A program made the position numbers and the translations under genes. The notes under the pieces are model-generated. The model did not search any database and was not told the DNA's origin. It saw only the letters and a program-made list of their open reading frames with translations. This document shows positions 24,102 through 32,881 of a DNA stretch of 64,000 nucleotides, in pieces. Numbering within the stretch: position 1 is the first letter of the stretch; each line of letters begins with the position of its first letter. This DNA is from CAYJLW01 sp964370965 (GTDB taxonomy: Bacteria > Actinomycetota > Acidimicrobiia > UBA2766): the NCBI GenBank assembly GCA_964370965.1, contig CAYJLW010000006.1:41989-105988 (forward strand). Reading direction: 5' to 3'.

Positions 24102-25627
24102 CCCCGAGGGTGCTCCTCGACGTCGCGACCGGTCTCGATCCCGTCGCCGTGGGCGCCCTTGGCGGACTCGCGGTCCTCGGGATCGACCTGAAGGCAGGGC
24201 CTGTCACCCTCCCGATCTCGCCGGAGGGCATTCCGGTCGTCGGCGTGGACGGATCGGGGGCCGCGACCGCGGCGCGAGAGGCGGCTGTCCACGCCGGCGT
24301 GGAGGGACCGGACGTCGCCGTGGTGCGTCTCGACCATCTCGCCGGCGCCCAGGGCCGGGCACGGGTCCTCGGCGCCGCAGGTGCTCTCGCCGCCCGCGTA
24401 GAGCGTGCCCGAACTTGGGCCCCCCTGCCGCCGGAGGGCCTCGCCGTCGAGAAGCTCGCCGGATCGGCCGTGAGCCGCCGCTCGCTCCTCCGGCCCGGCG
24501 AGCTCATACGCCACAGGACCGTCGCCGTCGTGGATTCGACCAAATGCGCGGCCCCGGCGGGTTGTTCCGCCTGTGTCGCCGCCTGCCCGGTGGGCGCCGT
24601 CTCTTTCACGCCCGCCACCGGACGGGACCGCGGCGGCACCGTCTTGGTGAGCGGGCGGGCCTGCGTGGCTTGCGGCCTCTGCCGGCCCCCCTGCCCTCAA
24701 GGCGCCATAGGGGTCCCCCGCGCCACGCCGGCGGAATACCGGAGGGAGCTCGCCGGCCTTCTCCGCCTCGGCCCCCGACCTCGTGTGGTCCTTCTCGTCC
24801 GAGAACGCGAACACGGCTTCCTGCGCGACGTTCCCTGGCGGGGTCCGGCGCCCCTCGTGATCGACATGCCCTGTACGGGAGCCCTCGAGCTCGAGCTCGT
24901 CCTCGACGCCCTCGCCTGGGGCGCGTCCGGTGTCGTGATGCTCACCTGTGGACCAGACTGCCCCTGTCGGTCACGACCGGACCCCGCAGCGGACGTCCGC
25001 GCTGCCGCCCGCTCCGTCCTCTCGGCGTTCAACATCGAGACCGGCCGGCTGCTGACGGCCGACCCGCTTCGGACGGGCGGGCTCGTCGACGTCGCCGACG
25101 CCGTTTCCGCCCTCTCGGATCTACATCCGGTTGCCGACGCCGTCGCCCAGGGCGACGCCCCCGCCGGTGTCGCCGCCGCCGCCCTCCGCCTCGCCGCCGC
25201 CCTGCCCCGGCGGCCCCCGGGGCAGGGCCCGGCCCCGGTCGGGACAGGCGGCAACGTGCATTGCGGACTCGTCGACGTGGACCGCGCCGAGTGCACGCTC
25301 TGCGGAGTCTGCTCGCAGGTGTGCCCCACGGGCGCCCTCACCCAGGACGAGAGCGAGCAGTGCACGCTTCGTTTCCACCCCCGTGACTGCACCGCCTGCG
25401 GCGTGTGCGCGGTGTGGTGCCCGGAAGAGGCCGTGTCCGTTCGTCGGGTTCTCGACGTCGACGCCCTGCGGAGCGGACCGGTCGTTCTCCACGCGGGCGA
25501 GATGATCTCATGCGTCGGCTGCGGCGCTCCCCTCGGCCCCGCGGCAATGGTCGCCGCAGTCCGCCGGAGGGTCCGTGTCCCACCGGCGCGCGCACAGGAC
25601 CGCTGTCCGGAGTGCCGCCTGACCTGA
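24098..25627 (+). CDS. Multi-[4Fe-4S] protein with MvhD-like domain
   Basis: 509 residues, ATG overlapping the chaperone stop. Residues about 150-200 hold two ferredoxin motifs (CSACVAACPVGA, CVACGLCRPPCPQGA). About 225-300 is a domain like MvhD, the iron-sulfur subunit of F420-non-reducing hydrogenase (DMPCTGALELELVLDAL, VVMLTCGPDCPCR). About 395-440 holds two more motifs (CTLCGVCSQVCPTGA, CTACGVCAVWCPEEA), and the end carries two CxxC pairs (CVGCG, CPECRL). No signal peptide or membrane segment, so cytoplasmic. It could link the respiratory complex to a cytoplasmic donor or act in maturation. This composition is unusual for such an operon. Domain calls are firm, role open. Confidence 0.82.
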   Translation: MTPRVLLDVATGLDPVAVGALGGLAVLGIDLKAGPVTLPISPEGIPVVGVDGSGAATAAREAAVHAGVEGPDVAVVRLDHLAGAQGRARVLGAAGALAARVERARTWAPLPPEGLAVEKLAGSAVSRRSLLRPGELIRHRTVAVVDSTKCAAPAGCSACVAACPVGAVSFTPATGRDRGGTVLVSGRACVACGLCRPPCPQGAIGVPRATPAEYRRELAGLLRLGPRPRVVLLVREREHGFLRDVPWRGPAPLVIDMPCTGALELELVLDALAWGASGVVMLTCGPDCPCRSRPDPAADVRAAARSVLSAFNIETGRLLTADPLRTGGLVDVADAVSALSDLHPVADAVAQGDAPAGVAAAALRLAAALPRRPPGQGPAPVGTGGNVHCGLVDVDRAECTLCGVCSQVCPTGALTQDESEQCTLRFHPRDCTACGVCAVWCPEEAVSVRRVLDVDALRSGPVVLHAGEMISCVGCGAPLGPAAMVAAVRRRVRVPPARAQDRCPECRLT

Positions 25628-25707
25628 CCGGTGGTGTCGTCGCGGGGTCGCCTCCTGGCGACGCCACCACCGGCGGGCCCGGAAGGCGCCGGGAGAGGAG
25701 GGGACGC

Positions 25708-26394
25708 ATGTCCGAGAGGCGGCAGTCCGGGGAGACGGCGCCGACTCCGTGTCTGGACCGCCCCGTCCGCGTGGTCGTAGCAGACCCACACCCCATCGCC
25801 CGCTGGGGGCTCCGCCGCATCCTCGAAGCCGCCGGCGCCGTCGTCGTGGGCGAATGCGGGACGCGCCATGAAGCCGTCGCCGCAGCCGAGGAACTCCACC
25901 CGGACGTGATCGTGGTCGACTCCTGGCTGACACAGGGCGAGGAGCGCTTCGCCTTCCCGGCGCCCGCGACGACAGGACGCTGCCGCGTGGTCGTCCTCGG
26001 CCCGCCCGGGGAGCCCGCATTCGCCCGCCAGGCGCGACGCCGGGGTGCCGATGCGTTTCTCCCGAAGAGCGAGGCCCCCACGGCCTTGGCGGGGGCGGTG
26101 ACCGGGCCCGCGCACACTCCGGAGGCCGATCGCGCCCCGGGCGCTTCCCGCCGTCCCGCCGGCCACGTCCCCGACGGCCCCGAGACCGGGCCCCTCGCCC
26201 CCGAGGAGACAGCCATCCTGCGCCTTCTGGCCTGGGGCTACAGCCCCGATGAGATAGCTGCCCGCCTCGGCGTCAGCCGCGGCGACGCCGACGCGTCTCG
26301 CGCCCGCCTCGCAGAGAAGCTGGGTGTGCGGACCCGCGCGGAGCTCGTGCGCGTAGCTCTCCGCAGAGACCTCATGGGCCCGCTTCCCGACTGA
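25708..26394 (+). CDS. Atypical NarL-type response regulator
   Basis: 228 residues, ATG after GAGGAGGGG. Receiver-like domain with Asp71 (VIVVDSWLT) and Lys120 (FLPKSE), but the acidic pair is Asp26-Pro27 (VVADPHP) and the switch Thr/Ser is Gly98 (VVVLGPPG). Phosphorylation switching is therefore doubtful. The HTH region (EIAARLGVSRGDADASRARLAE) is LuxR-like; the usual recognition motif (KTVESH) is replaced. It ends like the canonical regulator at 18075 (RAELVRVALRRDLMG), which suggests an old duplication. No kinase gene accompanies it. Confidence 0.82.
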   Translation: MSERRQSGETAPTPCLDRPVRVVVADPHPIARWGLRRILEAAGAVVVGECGTRHEAVAAAEELHPDVIVVDSWLTQGEERFAFPAPATTGRCRVVVLGPPGEPAFARQARRRGADAFLPKSEAPTALAGAVTGPAHTPEADRAPGASRRPAGHVPDGPETGPLAPEETAILRLLAWGYSPDEIAARLGVSRGDADASRARLAEKLGVRTRAELVRVALRRDLMGPLPD

Positions 26395-26434
26395 AGGGCG
26401 GCGAGGGTCCCGTCCCCGGCCCGAGTCGCTCTGA

Positions 26435-26468
26435 GAGTGACCGTCGTCCCTGCGGGAGCCGGTCACTC
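26435..26468. terminator. Bidirectional hairpin between regulator and selD
   Basis: Perfect 9-bp inverted repeat GAGTGACCG/CGGTCACTC between two convergent stop codons. Confidence 0.65.
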
Positions 26469-26476
26469 CCACGCCG

Positions 26477-27502
26477 TCAACGCACGCGGATGGCACCCGG
26501 GGACGCTGCGGCCGGATCGAGGATCCGCCCGATCGCGACGCCCACTCCGACGTCCCGCCCCGGCGTCACGGCGAGGAGCAGGCCCCCGGAAGTCTGGGCG
26601 TCGCAGAGGAGGATCCTGTCGTCCTCGCTCGTCGCACCCCAGTCGACGTGCGCCGTGTCGGCGAGGTTGCGGCGCGTGCCGCCCGGCACCATGCCCGCGG
26701 CGATCAGGCCTCGGACGTGCGGGAGGACTGGCAGGGCGTCGGCGGAGATCTCGGCGGCGACGCCGCTGGCCCGGGCCATCTCGGTGAGATGGCCGACGAG
26801 GCCGAAGCCCGTGACGTCGGTCACCGCCCGCACACCGCCGGCGCGGGCCGCCTCTGCGGCGGCGGCGTTCAGCGCCGTCATCGAGGCGACGGCAGCGCTC
26901 AGCGCGTCGGGCGGAACCTCGCCCCGCTTCAGCGCCGTCGTCACCACGCCGGTGCCGAGAGGCTTCGTGAGCACGAGCGTGTCCCCCGGCCGGGCGGCGG
27001 CGTTCGTCGTGACATGGTCGGGGTGGACGACACCGGTGACGGCGAGGCCGTACTTCGGCTCGGCGTCGTCGATGGAGTGGCCCCCGACCAGGGCGCAGCC
27101 CGCCGCCCGCAGGACCTCGCCGGCGCCGTCGAGGACAGCGGCGAGGAGGGCGAAGGGCAGCGTTTCCCGGGGCCAGGCCACGAGGTTCAGGGCCGTGACA
27201 GGACGGCCCCCCATGGCATACACGTCCGAGAGGGCGTTGGCAGCCGCGATCCGCCCCCAGTCAGCAGGGTCGTCGACGATCGGAGTGAAGAAGTCTGCCG
27301 TGTGTACGAGGGCGAGGTCGGGGCCGAGGCGGTACACGCCGGCGTCGTCACCACCGGCGAAACCCACGAGGACGTCGGGGTCGTCGGCGAGACCGGTGAC
27401 ACGCATCTGCCCCAGGGCGTCGGCGAGCTCGGCGGAGGCGAGCTTGCAGGCACAGCCGGCGCCGTGGGAGAAGGACGTGAGCCTGATGCCTGCTGTCTCC
27501 AT
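26477..27502 (-). CDS. selD: Selenophosphate synthetase
   Basis: 341 residues. The active-site loop SHGAGCACK places Cys17 and Lys20 as in the E. coli enzyme, with an additional Cys19. ATP-site motifs follow: VGFAGGDDAGVYRL, HTADFFTPIVDDP, RIAAANALSDVYAMGG, LVGGHSIDDAEPKYGLAVTG, TDVTGFGLVGHL. The ATG at 27502 gives the normal family length; a longer frame upstream adds an Arg-rich stretch with no ribosome site. It makes selenophosphate for selenocysteine, selenouridine or other selenium uses. None of the partner genes (selA, selB, tRNA-Sec, mnmH) is in the window. It faces the redox operon from the opposite strand. Confidence 0.93.
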   Translation of the reverse strand: METAGIRLTSFSHGAGCACKLASAELADALGQMRVTGLADDPDVLVGFAGGDDAGVYRLGPDLALVHTADFFTPIVDDPADWGRIAAANALSDVYAMGGRPVTALNLVAWPRETLPFALLAAVLDGAGEVLRAAGCALVGGHSIDDAEPKYGLAVTGVVHPDHVTTNAAARPGDTLVLTKPLGTGVVTTALKRGEVPPDALSAAVASMTALNAAAAEAARAGGVRAVTDVTGFGLVGHLTEMARASGVAAEISADALPVLPHVRGLIAAGMVPGGTRRNLADTAHVDWGATSEDDRILLCDAQTSGGLLLAVTPGRDVGVGVAIGRILDPAAASPGAIRVR

Positions 27503-27558
27503 GCCGATGACAACCCTACGGGGACATAGTCTTCCCGGCAGGCACATCAGGAGGAGTC

Positions 27559-28284
27559 GTGACCGACTACTACTTCCAGCAACCCGGCGGGCCACAACCC
27601 CCGCCGCCCGTCGCCTCCGGCTACGGCACGGCAGCCCAGAGCGTCGAATCGGCCTTCCTCACCAAGGTCTACGGCTGGATGACGCTCGGCCTCGCCGTCA
27701 CCGGGGTCACCGCCTTCCTGATGCGCAGCGTGGCCATCCCGGCGGGGCTCTTCTACCTCCTCATCTTCGGGGAGCTCGGCCTCGTCTTCGCCATCAGCCT
27801 CGGGATCAACCGCATGCAGGCGGGCACGGCCACCGCCCTGTTCATCCTCTACTCCGGGCTCACCGGGGTCACGCTCTCGGTGCTGCTCCGCCTCTACGAC
27901 GTGGGCACGATCTTCGCCGCCTTCTTCGTCTCAGCCGGCATGTTCGCCGCCATGGCGCTCTGGGGCTGGGTCACCAAACGCGACCTCACGAAGTTCGGCT
28001 CGTTCCTGTTCATGGCGCTCATCGGCGTCGTCATCGCCAGCGTGGTGGGCATCTTCTGGAGCCCGCCCTTCATCACGTTCATCTGGCTGTACGTGGGCCT
28101 GTTCGTGTTCCTCGGCCTCACCGTCTACGAGGTGTGGCAGCTCAGGCGGATGGCCGCGGGGGCCGTGGCCATGGGCGCCGAAGGCGAGCGCAAGGTGGCG
28201 ATCATCGGGGCCCTGGGGCTCTACCTCAACTTCATCAACATCTTCATCCGCATGCTCTCCATCCTCGGCGGCACCCGCAGGTGA
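27559..28284 (+). CDS. Bax inhibitor-1 / YbhL-family membrane protein
   Basis: 241 residues, GTG behind AGGAGGA. A Pro/Gly-rich N-terminal tail (about 25 residues), then seven hydrophobic helices starting VYGWMTLGLAVTGVTAFL and ending IGALGLYLNFINIFIRML, the conserved closing helix of the BI-1 family. Members act as pH-sensitive calcium-leak or stress-related channels. Transcribed divergently from selD with 56 bases between starts. Confidence 0.88.
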   Translation: MTDYYFQQPGGPQPPPPVASGYGTAAQSVESAFLTKVYGWMTLGLAVTGVTAFLMRSVAIPAGLFYLLIFGELGLVFAISLGINRMQAGTATALFILYSGLTGVTLSVLLRLYDVGTIFAAFFVSAGMFAAMALWGWVTKRDLTKFGSFLFMALIGVVIASVVGIFWSPPFITFIWLYVGLFVFLGLTVYEVWQLRRMAAGAVAMGAEGERKVAIIGALGLYLNFINIFIRMLSILGGTRR

Positions 28285-28286
28285 TT

Positions 28287-28311
28287 CGAAGGGGGACTGC
28301 GTCCCCCCTCG
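28287..28311. terminator. Hairpin terminator, same family as 18730
   Basis: CGAAGGGGGAC/GTCCCCCCTCG, 3 bases past the Bax1-I stop. About 50 bases further, CCGTTCCGGCCGGGC-AGAGCCCGGCC is nearly identical to sequence after ftsH. The interval to 28689 holds no gene, only fragments of this extragenic family, one inverted at about 28667-28685. Confidence 0.6.
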
Positions 28312-28689
28312 ACCTCCCCCCTTCGGACGCCACCGCCGTTGTGGTTGCGCACCGTTCCGGCCGGGCAGAGCCCGGCCTTGCGAAGAGATCTCCGTCGTCC
28401 ACTCCCCACGACCGGGCCGCCCTCCGGCCCAGGCGCCGTTCCGGGCCGGCGGAGCCGACCCTCCAGCCCCACTCTGTGAAGGACCACAGCGAGAGCTCTG
28501 ACGGCGGCGGGTCAGGAGCCCCGCCTGCACCTGGAGCACCGCTGGGGTGCCGGCGCCATCAGTGGAGCCCCGCCTTACGGGCGATTCGCCCCCAGCACCG
28601 TCACCGCGACGCTTGCCTGACACGTACGGGGCGTCGTCCGACGCTGGTCTGGACAGCGCCACTGCCCTGCCCGGCCGGAACGGCGCCCG

Positions 28690-29822
28690 TTACAGGGGCC
28701 TGAGGCCGCTTCGAACTCCGCGGAGGGTCTCCGTACCGAGGCGGAGTTCCACCTCGCCGGGAGCCACGGAGTCGGTGAGCTCACCGATCACGCTCGCCTG
28801 GTAGCCGGCGGGGGGGGGGGGGGCGGCCCCCCCCCCCGCCCCCCCCCCCCCCCCCCCCCCGCCCCCCCCCCGGCCCCCCCGGCGGGCCCNNNNNNNNNNG
28901 GCGCGTGTTGGGGGGGGGGGGCCGCCGCCTCCCGGGGGGGGGCGGCTCCGCCCCGGGCGACGACAGCGCACATCCCCACACCCATGTTGAACGTCTCGTA
29001 CGCCGCGGCAGCGCCGAGATGGTCGTCGATCCAGGCGAACACGGGAGGGAGGTCCGGCCAGCCGTCAAGAACGGCCCCGGCGGCCGGCAGCGCCCGGCAG
29101 AGGTTGGTGACGCCGCCGCCCGTCATGTGCGCCAGGGCACGGACCTCGACCCCTACTCCGGCCAGCGCCGAGACGAGGCCGGGGTACAGCATCGTGGGCC
29201 GGAGGACTTCGTCACGGACGCTGTCCCCGCCCCACGGCGCCGGGGCGTCGAGAGCGGTGCCCGTCTCGACCAGGAGGCGGCGCAGGGATGTGAAGCCGTT
29301 CGAGTGCACGCCGCTCGAAGCCACCCCCACGACGGCGTCCCCGGGACGCCCCGAGCGGCCGTCGAGGACCTCACCGTCGACGACTCCGATGACCGCCGCC
29401 GCGAGATCCAGCCCCGGGAGGCCGTCGTCTCGTGGCGCGATGATGCCGGGCAGCACGGCGACCTCTCCGCCCACCACGTGGCCGGCGCCCCGGTCTGCCG
29501 CCTCGGCGAAACCGTCCGCGATCGCCTCGGCATAGGGCTCGAGGCCGTCCGCCGTCTCGCACGCCAGGTAGTCGACGAGCGCCACGGGCCTCGCCCCCAC
29601 ACAGAGGACGTCGTTGGCGTTCATCGCCGCGCAGTCGATCGCCACCGCCCGGAAGTGCTCGGGTGCCACGGCGAGAAGGATCTTCGTCCCGACACCGTCG
29701 GTGGCGAACGCCACCCGCGTCTCCCCGAGGTCGAGGACGTTGGCGAAGTGTCCCGCCAGGGACGGGACGCCGCTGCGGGCGGCGAGTCCCGCCAAGGCCT
29801 TCACGACTCCCTCGACGCTCAT
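28690..29822 (-). CDS. purM: Phosphoribosylformylglycinamidine cyclo-ligase, interrupted by an assembly gap
   Basis: The N-terminal roughly 285 residues are clean: FATDGVGTKILLA (substrate/ATP loop), DCAAMNANDVLCVGARPVAL, HVVGGEVAVLPG, GVASSGVHSNGFTSLR and HMTGGGVTNLCRALP. They run to NMGVGMCAVVARG. After a C/G homopolymer and ten Ns the last about 37 residues resume (GYQASVIGELTDSVAPGE to the TAA at 28690), matching the normal PurM end. About 20 residues are lost or corrupted between. PurM makes aminoimidazole ribotide in purine synthesis. The break is almost certainly an assembly fault, not a pseudogene. Its ATG overlaps the murF stop. Confidence 0.88.
28890..28899. other. Assembly gap inside purM
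   Basis: Ten Ns flanked by runs of C (about 28827-28888) and G (28910-28920) that do not fit the purM frame and look like low-quality read ends. Confidence 0.95.
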
Positions 29823-31159
29823 GCCTCGGTTTCTAGCAGGGCGACGGCGCCTTCCAGGCCCATCACCCGGCTGGCCTTCAGGAGGATGACGTCGTCGGGA
29901 CGGAAGCCGCCGGCGAGCTCCCGCAGGAGCGCCGCCGCTTCGGTCACGGAGCCGGCCACGTGGGTCGAGAGCAGCTCGGCGTGCTCCCCCGTGGCGACCA
30001 CGAGGAGGCCCGCCTCCCGGACTTGGGCGCCCACGCGCCGGTGGGCCTCCTCGGCATGGTCGCCCAGCTCGGCCATGTGCCCCAGGAGCGCCAGGGGCCG
30101 GCCCCTGCCCGCGGCGAGGCGGGCAGCGGAGTCGATCGCGGCACCCATCGAATCCGGGTTGGCGTTGTAGGCGTCATTCAGGATCCACCACCCACCGGCG
30201 GCGCGGTGCAGCGCCATGCGGTGCGGGGACCGGTGCGCCGCCGAGAGCGCCTCGGCGACCTCGGCCACGTCGACGCCCAGAGCGTGGGCGCCGGCGGCGG
30301 CGGCGAGGGCGCAGTGGACGATGTGGGGACCGGCCGCCCGCAGACGGCACGACGCGCTGCCCCCCGGGGTGCGGAGCCCGAAGCGCGCCTCGAGGTCGCC
30401 GCCGATGTCGAGGCTCTCCGCGCGAACGTCGCCGCGGTCGAAACCGAAGCTCAGGACGTCGGCCCCGGTGCGGGCGGCGAGGCGGGGGGTCGCCGGGTCG
30501 TCGGCATTGAGGACCGCCACACCCCCGGCGGGCAGGGCGGCCGGGAGCTCGCCGATACCGGCCTCCACGGCCTCCATGGAGCCGAAGACACCGACGTGAG
30601 CGCTGCCCACGTTCGTGACGATCCCGACGCGGGGGCGGAGAAGCTCGGCGCCCCTGTGGACGTCGCCCGGATTGCGCTCCCCGATCTCGGCCACGACGAG
30701 CTCGGCGCCCTCGGGGGCGTCTAGGAGCGTGATGGGCATCCCGAGCTCGTTGTTGAACGAGGCGTGCGTGACGCCCACGACCATGGAGGTGCCGAGGGCG
30801 TGACCCAGGAAGTCCTTCGTGGTCGTCTTGCCCACGGAGCCCGTGATCGCCACGACCTCAGGCACCCGCGTGCGAGCCAGGACACCGATGCCCCAGAGTG
30901 CCGCCTCGGTGTCCTCGACGCCGATGGCGAAAGCGCCGCCGACGCGGCGACCTGCGGCCGTGAGGTACCCGCCGGCCCCGGCGGCGACGGCGGCGGGGAC
31001 GAAGTCGTGGCCGTCACGGTCGCCCCGCACCGGGACGAACAACGCCCCCGGTGAGATCGTCCGCGAGTCGATGCCGGCACCGTCGAAGGTGTCGCCGGGA
31101 TCACCCTCGAGAAGGCGGCCACCCGTCGCGGCGACCGCGTCGGCCACACGGAGCCTCAT
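29819..31159 (-). CDS. murF: UDP-MurNAc-tripeptide:D-Ala-D-Ala ligase
   Basis: 446 residues. N-terminal UDP-binding domain with DSRTISPGALFVPVRGDRDG, central ATP loop ITGSVGKTTTKDF, then VAEIGERNPGDVHRG, ILNDAYNANPDSMGAA (the MurF NDAYNANP motif) and LLGHMAELGD. It adds D-Ala-D-Ala in the last cytoplasmic step of the peptidoglycan precursor. The pairing with purM (ATGA overlap) is not a usual mur cluster, so this is probably a relocated copy; no other mur genes are visible. Confidence 0.93.
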   Translation of the reverse strand: MRLRVADAVAATGGRLLEGDPGDTFDGAGIDSRTISPGALFVPVRGDRDGHDFVPAAVAAGAGGYLTAAGRRVGGAFAIGVEDTEAALWGIGVLARTRVPEVVAITGSVGKTTTKDFLGHALGTSMVVGVTHASFNNELGMPITLLDAPEGAELVVAEIGERNPGDVHRGAELLRPRVGIVTNVGSAHVGVFGSMEAVEAGIGELPAALPAGGVAVLNADDPATPRLAARTGADVLSFGFDRGDVRAESLDIGGDLEARFGLRTPGGSASCRLRAAGPHIVHCALAAAAGAHALGVDVAEVAEALSAAHRSPHRMALHRAAGGWWILNDAYNANPDSMGAAIDSAARLAAGRGRPLALLGHMAELGDHAEEAHRRVGAQVREAGLLVVATGEHAELLSTHVAGSVTEAAALLRELAGGFRPDDVILLKASRVMGLEGAVALLETEA

Positions 31160-31230
31160 TTCTCCGAAGGTAGCCGGGGCCGCTTCCTCCGACGGAACGA
31201 CCCCGGCGGCCGGGCTGCGGCCACTGGCTC

Positions 31231-32796
31231 TCAGCCGTACATGATCAGAGCCGGGTTGCAGATCGGCGCCCCGGCAGCGTTCTTGGGGGTGACGGTGAGC
31301 TTGGCCGCCCCGGGGTCGTACTGCACGACGCTGTAGGAGTTCACGTCCAGGTTCACACAGCCCGTACCCACGAGCCAGAACACGATGCTGACGGCGATCG
31401 GCCCGATGGACCCCACGACGTTCTGCACCTCTTTGGAGTAGGTCTCGGTGCCGACGGGTCCCACGACGACCTCTTGGCTCGTCCCGGGGGGGAAGAGCTT
31501 GCGCAGGACGTTGTAGCGCACCGTGTTGTTGTAGACCGCGTGGGTGTCGGTGGTGAGCCAGAGCACACCCTGGACGTTGTTGTTCTTGATGAAGTTGATG
31601 AGCTCACGACGCTCGGCCTCGTAGCCCTCCCAGCGGTCGTAGGGCAGGGCGAAGTACTCCTGGATAGGGGTCTCGTTCATGATGAGCTTGAACTTCGCCG
31701 TGGACGTCTGGAGACCGGTCTTGAGCCAGGTCTTCTGGGCGAGGCCCAACATGGTGCGGCTCGAGTTCCGGATGAGGCCGAGGCAGTCGCCCTGCGTGGG
31801 GTACTGCAACTCCGTGAGAAGGGCGCCGAATATCGCCCGCATGAGCGCCGGGGCCGTGGGTGCCAGGTCGGGCTCCCCCGTGTAGGTGTTGTTGCAGATA
31901 CCCGGGTGGGCCGGGTCTGCGTCGGCCTGCGGAGACCGGTAGGAGCGGCCGTCGAGGGAGAAGATCTCGATGTCCTTGCCCCACTTGAAGCTGCGGTACA
32001 GAGGACCGCCGTCCCTCAGCGGCATGTACTCCCGGAACACCTGCTCACCGTGCGCCCGCTGCGTGGCGTCCACGGTGAGCGGGTTCCAGTCGTTCACGAC
32101 CTCGTGGTCGCTCCACTCGGCGATCGTGGACGTGCTCCTGAGGATCTCCTGCGTCGCCGGGAACATCCCCGAGTCCCGGGCCGCCTTGTACTTGTCCCGG
32201 TAGTCGGCGAGCGCCGTGATCGGGGCGGGGTCGTCGGAGTAGATCGTGTCCCCGAGGAAGCCGAAGACGTCGGCGTCCTCGGCGGCCGCTGCGCTCAGGA
32301 CCTCGAAGTGGCCGTACACGGGCTCGCCCGTGTCCGGGTCGATCAGCGTGTTGGCGTCCCCCGTGTAGACCATCTTGAAGGGCGCGGACACGTTCGGGTC
32401 CGGGGCCGTGCGGAACCGGCCCGTGTCGGACACGTCGCCCGATTCGTCGTCCTCGGTGAAGCGGTACCAGTAGCTCGTCCCCGCAGCGAGACCCGTGGTC
32501 ACGTCGAGCTTGATCGTGTAGTCCGCGCCGGGGTCGGGCGTGACCGTCTGGGACCACACGACGTCGCCGGGGTCGAAGTCGTCGTCGGAAGCCACCTCGG
32601 CTATGACGTCCGCGCCCGTGTTCGCCCGGGTCCAGATGATCGCGCCGGCGTGGGTGACGTCCCCGGACGCCACGCCGTCGGCGAACACCGCGCCGTTCGC
32701 CGTGGCCGGGAGCGCTGTGAGCACCGTGGCACCCAGCGCCACGGAGACCGCGACCGCGAGCCCGCGGATACGACATGTGCCTCGACGTCCGGTCAT
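31231..32796 (-). CDS. Secreted PhoD-like phosphatase/phosphodiesterase
   Basis: 521 residues. Signal peptide (RGLAVAVSVALGATVLTALP, cleavage near ATANG). An N-terminal Ig-like domain (FADGVASGDVTHAGAIIWTR) precedes the metallophosphatase domain with YTGDANTLID, FGFLGDTIYSDD, IAEWSDHEVVNDWNP (PhoD WSDHEV motif) and LTTDTHAVYNN, which correspond to the calcium/iron ligands of PhoD. The last 80 residues hold a hydrophobic stretch (IGPIAVSIVFWLVGTG). Likely releases phosphate from extracellular esters or wall polymers. No Tat motif is seen, although most PhoD enzymes have one. Confidence 0.88.
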   Translation of the reverse strand: MTGRRGTCRIRGLAVAVSVALGATVLTALPATANGAVFADGVASGDVTHAGAIIWTRANTGADVIAEVASDDDFDPGDVVWSQTVTPDPGADYTIKLDVTTGLAAGTSYWYRFTEDDESGDVSDTGRFRTAPDPNVSAPFKMVYTGDANTLIDPDTGEPVYGHFEVLSAAAAEDADVFGFLGDTIYSDDPAPITALADYRDKYKAARDSGMFPATQEILRSTSTIAEWSDHEVVNDWNPLTVDATQRAHGEQVFREYMPLRDGGPLYRSFKWGKDIEIFSLDGRSYRSPQADADPAHPGICNNTYTGEPDLAPTAPALMRAIFGALLTELQYPTQGDCLGLIRNSSRTMLGLAQKTWLKTGLQTSTAKFKLIMNETPIQEYFALPYDRWEGYEAERRELINFIKNNNVQGVLWLTTDTHAVYNNTVRYNVLRKLFPPGTSQEVVVGPVGTETYSKEVQNVVGSIGPIAVSIVFWLVGTGCVNLDVNSYSVVQYDPGAAKLTVTPKNAAGAPICNPALIMYG

Positions 32797-32881
32797 GGCT
32801 GCCCCTTCGTCTGCCCGCTATCTGGAAGGAACTTCGCCGCCCCGGGTGGCGAAGCCTGCCCGTCTCCTAGGGTAACGAGCG

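Noticed and set aside
28800..28920. G/C homopolymers as a quadruplex or phase-variation tract
   Set aside because: They destroy an essential gene and adjoin a ten-N gap, so sequencing artefact is the better explanation.
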